A DNA stretch of 64,000 bases. Source: Collinsella tanakaei. Its GTDB lineage: Bacteria > Actinomycetota > Coriobacteriia > Coriobacteriales > Coriobacteriaceae. Made by a program: the position numbers and the translations under genes. The notes beneath the pieces are model-generated. The model made no database searches. It worked only from the letters and a program-made list of their open reading frames with translations, and had not been told where the DNA came from. Positions 29,526 through 36,601 of this stretch are shown here, in pieces. Each line of letters begins with the position of its first letter. The first letter of the stretch is position 1. The DNA lies in assembly GCF_030373545.1 (NCBI RefSeq), contig NZ_JAUDCO010000005.1, positions 124,001 through 188,000 on the forward strand, in the 5' to 3' direction.

Positions 29526-31982
29526 ATGCGCGTTCCGTATAGTTGGCTCGGCGAGATGATCGAGCTGCCGAGCGACCCGGCTGAGCTGGTCGCAGAGTTC
29601 ATTCGCACGGGCACCGAGGTGGAGTCCGTCGACACCGTGGGCGAGTCGTTCGACCATGTGGTCACCGCTCAGGTGCTGTCCAAGGAGCCCCATCCCGATT
29701 CCGACCACATGTGGGTCACCAAGGTCGATGTGGGCCAGTTCAACGTGGGCGAGGACGGCGAGCCCGAGCCGCTGCAGATCGTCTGCGGCGCCCAGAACTT
29801 CAACGAGGGCGACCACATCGTGACCGCCATGATCGGCGCCGAGCTGCCCGGCGGCATCAAGATCAAGAAGTCCAAGCTGCGCGGCGTGTTGTCCTGCGGC
29901 ATGAACTGCTCCGCGCGCGAGCTGGGGCTTTCCGGCGATCACTCGGGCATCATGATCCTGCCGCCCGACGCGCCGGTGGGCGTGCCGTTCGCGCAGTATC
30001 AGGGTACCTCCGAGACCGTTCTCGACTGCGAGATCACGCCCAACCGTCCCGACTGCCTGTCCATGGTGGGTATCGCCCGCGAGGTCGGCGCCATCTACGA
30101 CCGCGATTACCATGTGGACTATCCCCAGATCAAGGAGGAGAAGGGCACCCCGACCGCCGATGAGCTCACGGTCGCCTTCGACGGCGAGGGCATGTGTGAC
30201 CGCTACGTGGCGCGCATCGTGCGCAACGTGAAGGTCGGCTCGAGCCCCGACTGGATGGTCCAGCGCCTGACCGCGCTCGGCATCCGCCCGCACAACAACA
30301 TCGTCGACATCACCAACTACGTGATGATGCTCACCGGTCAGCCGCTGCACGCCTTTGACCTCTCCACCTTCGCTGCGCGCGACGGTAAGCGTTCCGTCGT
30401 GGTCCGCGCCGCGCAGGAGGGCGAGACCTTCACGACCCTCGACGGCGTCGAGCGTACGCTTTCTGCGGGCATGACGCTCATCACCGACGGCGAGCGCCCC
30501 GTGGCGCTGGCCGGCGTCATGGGCGGCATGGATTCCGAGATCGAGGACGACACCGTCGACGTCATGGTCGAGAGCGCCTGCTTCGATGCCGGCCGCACCT
30601 CGCACACGAGCCGCGACCTGTCGCTCATCTCCGACGCCTCCATCCGCTTCGAGCGCCAGGTCGACGAGACCGGCTGCGTGGACGTCGCCAACATCACCTG
30701 CGCCCTGATCGAGGAGCTCGCCGGCGGCGAGGTCGCGCCCGGCTACGTGGACCTGTACCCCGCGCCCAAGCAGCAGCCTGAGCTGACGCTGCGCCTGTCG
30801 CGCGTGCACGCCATCTGCGGCGCCGACATCGAGGCCGATTTCGTCGAGCGCGCGCTGACGCGCCTCGGCTGCACGGTCTCGCGCATCGACGACGACACCT
30901 TCCATGTCGTGACCCCGAGCTTCCGCCCCGACCTTCCGCGCGAGATCGACCTCATCGAGGAGATCCTGCGCCTGTGGGGCATGGATCGCGTCGAGGCGAC
31001 GATCCCCGCTGCGCGTAACCACATCGGTGGCCTCACGCGCGAGCAGCACCTCACGCGCAAGATCGGCCAGATCCTGCGCGCCTGCGGGCTCAACGAGACG
31101 ACGACCTTTGGTTTTGCCGCCGCTGACGACCTCAAGAAGATCGGCATGTCCGAGGAGGGCCGCGGCTGTCCCGTGGTCCTCATGGATCCGCTGATCGCCG
31201 ACCAGACCGAGATGCGCCGCTCGCTCATTCCGGGCCTGCTGCGCTCCGTTGCGTACAACGAGGCCCACGGCACCGCCAACGTGCAGCTGTACGAGATCGG
31301 CCGTCTGTTCCACGGCCGCGAGAACGCGAGCAAGCCCAAGGAGCGCATGAGCCTCGCCGGCGTCCTGTCCGGCGCCATGGACGACGTGACCTGGCTGCAG
31401 AAGTACCGTCCGCTGCGCTTCTTCGACGGCAAGGGCGTCGTGGAGGAGCTGCTGGCCCAGCTGCGTATCGAGAAGGTGCGCTTCCGTCCCGCCGAGGGCG
31501 AGGGCTACGCCTTCCTGCAGCCCGGCCGCGGTGCCGAGGTCCTTTCGGGCGGCACGGTGCTCGGTTGGGTCGGCGAGATCCATCCCGATGCGCGCGAGGC
31601 CATGGACATCGACCTGCCGGTCGTGGCGTTCGAGCTCAACTTCGATGCGCTGCTCTCCGGCGCACGCGGCCAGGAGGCCTATCACGAGTTCTCGAGCTTC
31701 CCGAGCGTCGAGCACGACCTGGCCATCGTGGTCGACGAGAGCGTGACCTGCGAGGATCTGGAGCGTCGCATCACGAGCGCGGGTGGCAAGCTGCTCTCCG
31801 GCGTGCGCCTGTTCGACGTGTACCGCGATCCGGTGCGCGTGGGCGAGGGCAAGAAGTCGATGGCGTTCGCGCTGACGTATCGCTCGGACGACCACACGCT
31901 GACCTCGGAAGAGGTCGAGCGCGCCCACTCCAAGCTGGTGACCAAGGTGTGCAAGGCCACGGGCGGCGAGGTGCGTTCGTAG
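29526..31982 (+). CDS. pheT: Phenylalanyl-tRNA synthetase beta subunit
   Basis: An 818-residue protein with the full domain order: tRNA-binding EMAP-like domain (about 40-150), B3/4 editing domain (about 200-390), B5 domain, core synthetase-like domain, and a C-terminal ferredoxin-like anticodon-binding domain (FSSFPSVEHDLAIVVDE). The ATG at 29526 follows GAGAGGAGA; the longer frame runs back into the 170-nt gap after pheS. The gap is unusual for pheST but has only a short GCACGC/GCGTGC hairpin. Confidence 0.95.
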   Translation: MRVPYSWLGEMIELPSDPAELVAEFIRTGTEVESVDTVGESFDHVVTAQVLSKEPHPDSDHMWVTKVDVGQFNVGEDGEPEPLQIVCGAQNFNEGDHIVTAMIGAELPGGIKIKKSKLRGVLSCGMNCSARELGLSGDHSGIMILPPDAPVGVPFAQYQGTSETVLDCEITPNRPDCLSMVGIAREVGAIYDRDYHVDYPQIKEEKGTPTADELTVAFDGEGMCDRYVARIVRNVKVGSSPDWMVQRLTALGIRPHNNIVDITNYVMMLTGQPLHAFDLSTFAARDGKRSVVVRAAQEGETFTTLDGVERTLSAGMTLITDGERPVALAGVMGGMDSEIEDDTVDVMVESACFDAGRTSHTSRDLSLISDASIRFERQVDETGCVDVANITCALIEELAGGEVAPGYVDLYPAPKQQPELTLRLSRVHAICGADIEADFVERALTRLGCTVSRIDDDTFHVVTPSFRPDLPREIDLIEEILRLWGMDRVEATIPAARNHIGGLTREQHLTRKIGQILRACGLNETTTFGFAAADDLKKIGMSEEGRGCPVVLMDPLIADQTEMRRSLIPGLLRSVAYNEAHGTANVQLYEIGRLFHGRENASKPKERMSLAGVLSGAMDDVTWLQKYRPLRFFDGKGVVEELLAQLRIEKVRFRPAEGEGYAFLQPGRGAEVLSGGTVLGWVGEIHPDAREAMDIDLPVVAFELNFDALLSGARGQEAYHEFSSFPSVEHDLAIVVDESVTCEDLERRITSAGGKLLSGVRLFDVYRDPVRVGEGKKSMAFALTYRSDDHTLTSEEVERAHSKLVTKVCKATGGEVRS

Positions 31983-32087
31983 CGTTTCCGGGCGCTATCG
32001 TTTACCTGCGGCTTACCGACTGAGTCGTATACTTGTGGGGGTCTGCGCGCTGCGCGGACCCCCATCGTGTTGGAAGGGATGTGGCGG

Positions 32088-32909
32088 ATGCCCAGCTGGA
32101 ACATACATATCGCCCAAACCGAGCGCCTGCTTGCGCGCGGCGGTGCAGTTGCGCATACGGTGCGCGATGCCAATGCGTTTCTGTTCGGCAACCTCGTGCC
32201 CGATATCCAGGTCGGCTATATGGTGCCTGGGATCGAGGAGCCCATCCCGTACCGCATCACGCACTGCGCCGAGCCCGCGCCCATCCCCAAGCCGCGCGAG
32301 CGCGAGTTTTGGGATGAATTCGTGGCTCCGTTGGCTGCTCAGATGGGTGAAGCCGACCGTACCTGCACGGTTGTCGAGCCCGGAGATATCCGCCGCGAGA
32401 TCGATCGCGTGAATCGCATTCACTTCGCGCATCGGTATCGCGACCAGGAACCCGTCGCTGCGGACGAGTGCGGTGCGAGCGGGGATGCGCCCGCGCCGCG
32501 GGACGAGCGCTCCCGGTTTGATCTGGTCCTTGGAGCATGGGCGCATCTCATGGCCGATAACCTGTGGAACACCCGTGTCAACGAGTTTCTGGACGCGCAC
32601 GGCGGAAAACCGAGCGAGCAGTTTCGCATCAAGAAGCAAAACGACTTTGACGGGTTCGGTAAGACGCTCGAGATCCATGCGCTCCCGCGTGAGACGAGCG
32701 CCCTGGTGGCGGCCGCTGCGGAGTTTCCGCAGTATGCCATAGGCCGCATGCAGGTGCATGACGCACTGGTCGTTGCGCACGAGATTGTGCGCACCAACGG
32801 CGTGGCGGAGCATGCGCCGTATATGCTACTGACCGAGGAGTTCTTTACGTCGGTGTTCGAGGAAGTGCTCGACGTGACCGAGCAGGCCCTCGAAGAGCGT
32901 TTGGGCTAG
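32088..32909 (+). CDS. Zinc-dependent phospholipase C-like protein, function uncertain
   Basis: A 273-residue protein starting MPSWNIHIAQTERLL. The pattern W-x2-H near the N-terminus, FGNLVPDIQVGYMVPG, then LGAWAHLMADNLWN resembles the metal-ligand layout of the zinc-dependent phospholipase C/S1-P1 nuclease superfamily (PF00882-like). No signal peptide is present, so it is probably cytoplasmic and the substrate is unknown. The start at 32088 is favoured because the ATG at 32079 abuts its ribosome site. It ends at a strong terminator. Confidence 0.6.
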   Translation: MPSWNIHIAQTERLLARGGAVAHTVRDANAFLFGNLVPDIQVGYMVPGIEEPIPYRITHCAEPAPIPKPREREFWDEFVAPLAAQMGEADRTCTVVEPGDIRREIDRVNRIHFAHRYRDQEPVAADECGASGDAPAPRDERSRFDLVLGAWAHLMADNLWNTRVNEFLDAHGGKPSEQFRIKKQNDFDGFGKTLEIHALPRETSALVAAAAEFPQYAIGRMQVHDALVVAHEIVRTNGVAEHAPYMLLTEEFFTSVFEEVLDVTEQALEERLG

Positions 32910-32930
32910 GCGCGGGCTCGCGATCATTCT

Positions 32931-32968
32931 CACAGCTCCGGCGCTTACGCGCCGGAGCTGTGATTTTT
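32931..32968 (+). terminator. Intrinsic terminator
   Basis: CACAGCTCCGGCGC pairs perfectly with GCGCCGGAGCTGTG around a TTAC loop, followed by ATTTTT. Confidence 0.85.
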
Positions 32969-33379
32969 CTCGGGCGTGCCGCGCGCCCTGTGCAAAGGAA
33001 TCGAGAGGGCTCGTCGTCCTTGCCGCGTCGTCAATGGATGCCGATGGCGTGGTGGAGCCTAATTTAGACGGCTTTGGCAGCTTCGATTACACGTTGCATA
33101 TTTCCGCCGCTTTCCGCCGGGCATTTGCATAGCTTTTCATTCAATGTGCTCGCGTCAAAACCTGTATCGTCCTGGGGCGCGGTTTTTCGGTGACGAACTC
33201 CCATCGTCCGGAGGCCGTCCGCAAAAGCCCAGTTGTTTCCTGCGACGTTATGACGAGGTATCGCCATAGGTTTGAATTCCCACCCGAAAACCGCGCCCCA
33301 GGACGATACAGGTTTCTCCGATGGGGTCATGAGCGCGATTGTATTCATGGGCAAGAAAACTTATCTGCGAGAACGGCGT
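32969..33379. other. Intergenic region with a long inverted repeat
   Basis: Short frames on both strands cross this stretch but consist of read-through of the inverted repeat at 33158-33315 and show no ribosome site or domain. No gene is supported. Confidence 0.6.
33158..33315. repeat. 158-bp element with 32-33-bp inverted arms
   Basis: The left arm (33158-33190) and right arm (33284-33315) are complementary except for one extra T; both contain CCTGTATCGTCCTGGGGCGC or its complement. A 93-bp core separates them. There is no transposase and no T-run, so a MITE-like or structured-RNA element fits best. Confidence 0.8.
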
Positions 33380-34357
33380 TTAGTATACGAACTCTGTTTC
33401 CAGCAGCTTCTTGCGCAATTCAAGCCGCTCATGAGTCGGTCCCATCGTCTTGGGATCGAGCGGGAAACCCACGTGATGTGCGATGCGCTGAACGATTCCC
33501 TCGAATCGCTCAAAGTTCTTGAGGCGACTGGGTGTGACGAACATCACGTGGTAGCCCATCATCTCAAGATCGTCGCGTCGCTCCTCATCCTCGTCGGAAG
33601 TGCCTGCATATTCATGGAACAGGCGACTCTGATATTCAATGATAAGGTGCGCGGATCGGTACACGAGGTCCCCGTAGCGCACGCCTTCTACGCGCCTGCT
33701 TCCCAGGAGCTTAATGACCGGCAGTTCGGCATTGAGCTCGGGGAGCGGAAGCCCGTAACCGCCTGATTTCGTAGGTAGGCAAAGCAGCATGCACAATGCC
33801 GTTTCCATGGGCGAAGCGGATTTGTCGCAGACGTACCGGAGCGCCGAAAGCGCTTTGCCTGAACCCCTGACGCCGCGATTCACCTCTGCGTATTCCCGGA
33901 TGCTCGCCTTTGTGCTGAGGGGCGCGAGACCGTACCGCGTGATTCTATCGTGCTCATTCGGGCCGAGCGCATATGTGCCGCAGAGCTCCATGGCGCATTG
34001 GACATGGTCTGCCAGCTCTCCGCTTTGACATATATATAAGTACGTGAGCTCCGGTATGGTGCAGGCGCATGCGTCGTCAATGCTGACGAAGCTCGGTGCC
34101 GTGAGGCCCTCAGGAAGCACGCGGCATATCGCGTTTTTCGAGGACCGACGCGATCGCTTGTCCGGCACAAGGATGCAGTAGGGCGGCGTGACGAGCAAGG
34201 GGCTGGAGGCCCGCTCGACCTCTTTGATTTGCCGGGCATGTATCGCGGCGTCATCGAGGTCGTTCGTGCCGAGCAGCATGGCCTCGTACGGTCGCGGGAA
34301 GGTGTCGGTCCGCATGAGCTGAAGGGCGCTTTGTCCTGTGAGATATAACTTCGACAT
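33380..34357 (-). CDS. Hypothetical protein with Vsr/DUF559-like nuclease-type C-terminus
   Basis: A 325-residue protein. The C-terminal third contains SAHLIIEYQSRLFHEY, then RRDDLEMMGYHVMFVTPSRL, the pattern of DUF559/Vsr-like endonuclease folds (IEYDG..H...D..R...L...GY.V). The N-terminal part (LTGQSALQLMR, TIPELTYLYICQ) recalls AbiEi-type or HTH-linked N-terminal regions in actinobacterial proteins. It stands alone on the minus strand with an AT-rich promoter region beyond 34358. Function, possibly defence, is not established. Confidence 0.5.
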   Translation of the reverse strand: MSKLYLTGQSALQLMRTDTFPRPYEAMLLGTNDLDDAAIHARQIKEVERASSPLLVTPPYCILVPDKRSRRSSKNAICRVLPEGLTAPSFVSIDDACACTIPELTYLYICQSGELADHVQCAMELCGTYALGPNEHDRITRYGLAPLSTKASIREYAEVNRGVRGSGKALSALRYVCDKSASPMETALCMLLCLPTKSGGYGLPLPELNAELPVIKLLGSRRVEGVRYGDLVYRSAHLIIEYQSRLFHEYAGTSDEDEERRDDLEMMGYHVMFVTPSRLKNFERFEGIVQRIAHHVGFPLDPKTMGPTHERLELRKKLLETEFVY

Positions 34358-34412
34358 ACTGTGAATATATCATAGAAATATAACTAAAATACAAAATGCA
34401 ACTAGCGCAGAA

Positions 34413-34448
34413 TAAAAAAGCACCGCCCGAGGTATCTCGGGCGGTGCT
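34413..34448 (-). terminator. Intrinsic terminator of pyk
   Basis: AGCACCGCCCGAG pairs with CTCGGGCGGTGCT around GTAT; on the minus strand it is followed by TTTTTT. Confidence 0.9.
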
Positions 34449-34478
34449 GATGAGCGCTATGCGGCGCGGACGGTGCGC

Positions 34479-35939
34479 TTAGCGAACCTGGGCGACGTAG
34501 GCCACGTTCGTAGAGGTAGCCTTGCCGTCGAGGTGAATGGACATGCGCGGATCGCCGGCGGTGGCGACGGTGAGCTCACCCTCCTTGACGTAGCCGAGCT
34601 CCTTGGCCGTCTCGATGGCCTTGATGATGGTGCCGTTGACGGTACCCTGGGTGATGGCGGCCAGGTGCGGCTCGACGCCCCAGTACATGATCATCTGCTG
34701 CACGGCCCACTCGTGGCGGGAGAAGGCGCAGATGGGCACGTTGGGACGGAAGTGCGAAATCAGACGCGCGGTGCGGCCGGTGGTCGTGGGCACGGTGATG
34801 CACTTGGCGCCGACGACGGTGGCCATGTTCACGGCGGACATGCCGACGACGTTGTTGATCACGCGGGTGCCGTGCGCGTTCTCGGGCGCGTCGAGCGGCG
34901 CGTGAACGGGCAGGTGCTTCTCGGTCTCGTGCGCGATGTGGGCCTGCATCTTCACAGCCTCGACCGGGTACTGGCCGGCAGCGGTCTCGCCAGAGAGCAT
35001 GACGGCGTCGGTGCCATCGTAGATGGCGTTCGCGACGTCAGCGACCTCGGCGCGCGTCGGGCGCGGGTTGTGCTGCATGGAGTCGAGCATCTGGGTCGCG
35101 GTGATGACGGGCTTGTAGGCCGCGTTGCACTTGGCGATGATGTCCTTCTGGATGTGGGGAACGAGTTCGGGAGCGATCTCGATGCCCAGGTCGCCGCGGG
35201 CGACCATGATGCCGTCGGAGACCTCGAGGATGGCGTCGAAGTTCTGGACGCCCAGCGCGCACTCGATCTTCGGGAAGATCGTGACGTGCTCGCCACCGTT
35301 CAGGCGGCAGAGGTTACGGATCTCCTCGACGGCGGCGGCGTTGCGGATGAAGGAGGCAGCGATGTAGTCGATGTTCTCCTTGATGCCGAACAGGATGTCC
35401 TCGCGGTCGCGGTCGGTGATGGCGGGCAGGGAGATGTCAACGTTGGGGATGTTGACGCCCTTGCGCTCGCCGATCTCGCCGGTGTTCTTGACGATGCAGT
35501 GCATGTCCTGGCCGTCGACGGACTCGACCTCGAGGGCAACCAGGCCGTCGTCGATCAGGATGAGGGAGCCGGCCTCGGCCTCGGAGGGGAGCTCGAGGTA
35601 GTCGAGGGAGATGTGGGTCTCGTCGCCGAGCCAGTCCTCGCTGGTGGGCTGCGCGGTCACGATGATCTTGTCGCCCTCGTGGACGGTGATCTTGGCGTGA
35701 TCCTTGAGCAGGCCGGTGCGGACCTCGGGGCCCTTGGTGTCGAGCAGGATGCCCACGGGGATGCCGAGCTCACGGGAGATGCGGCGGACGCGCTCGATGC
35801 GCTCGTGATGCTCCTCGTAAGAGCCGTGCGAGAAGTTGAAGCGGGCGACGTTCATGCCCGCCTTGATCATCTCGCGGAGGGTATCGTCGCTGTCGCAGGC
35901 GGGACCCATGGTGCATACGATCTTAGTGCGCTTGTACAT
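34479..35939 (-). CDS. pyk: Pyruvate kinase
   Basis: A 486-residue glycolytic enzyme. It starts MYKRTKIVCTMGPACDS and shows NFSHGSYEEH, LLDTKGPEVRTG, the catalytic Lys and metal ligands in TIFPKIECALG and MVARGDLGIEI, and MLSGETAAGQYPVEAV. The C-terminal domain (about 350-486) is complete. It converts PEP and ADP to pyruvate and ATP. Single gene with its own terminator. Confidence 0.95.
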   Translation of the reverse strand: MYKRTKIVCTMGPACDSDDTLREMIKAGMNVARFNFSHGSYEEHHERIERVRRISRELGIPVGILLDTKGPEVRTGLLKDHAKITVHEGDKIIVTAQPTSEDWLGDETHISLDYLELPSEAEAGSLILIDDGLVALEVESVDGQDMHCIVKNTGEIGERKGVNIPNVDISLPAITDRDREDILFGIKENIDYIAASFIRNAAAVEEIRNLCRLNGGEHVTIFPKIECALGVQNFDAILEVSDGIMVARGDLGIEIAPELVPHIQKDIIAKCNAAYKPVITATQMLDSMQHNPRPTRAEVADVANAIYDGTDAVMLSGETAAGQYPVEAVKMQAHIAHETEKHLPVHAPLDAPENAHGTRVINNVVGMSAVNMATVVGAKCITVPTTTGRTARLISHFRPNVPICAFSRHEWAVQQMIMYWGVEPHLAAITQGTVNGTIIKAIETAKELGYVKEGELTVATAGDPRMSIHLDGKATSTNVAYVAQVR

Positions 35940-36491
35940 TCAGACCTCCATCTGACGTCGACTTTGCGCTGATAAAACGATTTGCCAACGCCGTTATTAT
36001 AGGCAATCGGATAACAGGGCAATGTAATGTCGCGATTATTGCTCAGTCTTTTCACAGATTCAGAGCAGATTTACATATCTCATAGGTATGTTGATGCCTG
36101 CGTGCGCGCATGGCAATGGTATCGAGTCCACATCTGGCGGGAGATCGCTTGTGCTCGCCCGACAAGTTGGTGCCAGGTACAAACTTGTCGCCCGACAAGA
36201 TGGTGCCAGGTACAAACTTGTCGGGGCGGGGATGTAAACGTGGCGCACTCCGCCGGCCACACTCCACCGGCGGGGCGGCATCGGACGGTGCTCCCGACAG
36301 CCTCGGGCAAAAGTGTTCTCAAAGTGTTTTCGCACGGTAGCGACGGTGAACGCAGCGTGCGAGCTGCAGGCGCGCGCGGGCGCGAGCAGCGGTGACGTGG
36401 CGTTTCGTGACACGTGTACCACTTTGACCGCCTACGGATATAAAGGGAGATTCTATGTAGATTTACGGTATGATTTTTGCCATTGCAAGCC
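35940..36491. other. Intergenic region between pyk and the first P-type ATPase leader
   Basis: About 550 bases with no supported gene. It contains the pyk promoter side (AT-rich, 35970-36070), a 33-bp direct repeat at 36158-36223, and a GC-rich stretch. TTGACC near 36426 may be a -35 for the downstream leader. Confidence 0.5.
36158..36223. repeat. Two 33-bp direct repeats with internal dyads
   Basis: Each copy runs CCCGACAAG...GGTGCCAGGTACAAAC...TTGTCG and differs at one base. CGACAAG and CTTGTCG at the ends of each copy are complementary. A related copy follows the ATPase at 39285-39315, and fragments recur near 39494 and 43232, so this is a locally dispersed family. Confidence 0.8.
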
Positions 36492-36574
36492 GCTGCCCGG
36501 CGCGTAGCCTCAAGAGGCCCTTGCCCCGCTTGCGGGGAATTAAGATCGGGCAAATCCCCGTGCCGCCGGCCAGC
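36492..36574 (+). promoter_or_regulatory. Structured leader, candidate NiCo (czcD)-type metal riboswitch
   Basis: The leader folds with a closing stem GCTGCCCGGC/GCCGGCCAGC and an inner CCCC/GGGG hairpin, followed by AATTAAGATCGGGCA. The block GCCCTTGCCCCGCT...GGGGAATTA-GATCGGGCA recurs in the leader of the second ATPase, where the closing stem is conserved as pairing but not as sequence. GAUCGGG and GCAGCC/GAGCC elements are reminiscent of the czcD/NiCo riboswitch. The Mn-type yybP-ykoY motif (GGGGAGUAGC) is absent. Confidence 0.5.
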
Positions 36575-36601
36575 ATACATCCCAAAAGGGGGAGGCAAAG
36601 T

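Noticed and set aside
29496-31928. 810-codon open frame on the minus strand opposite pheT, and similar long antisense frames opposite the P-type ATPases and pyk
   Set aside because: These are products of GC-rich third codon positions. They lack ribosome sites and recognisable domains, and they lie fully opposite certain genes.
33064-33522. Short frames on both strands at the 33.1-33.5 kb gap
   Set aside because: Their translations come from the inverted repeat read in both directions (the same KTAPQDDTGF segment appears on each strand); no start signal or domain.
36158-36223. Possible CRISPR array
   Set aside because: The two 33-bp repeats are directly adjacent with no spacer, and no cas gene is present.
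36492-36574. yybP-ykoY (Mn2+) riboswitch before the P-type ATPase
   Set aside because: The gene context would fit, but the diagnostic GGGGAGUAGC element is not present in either leader; the GATCGGG block fits the NiCo form better.
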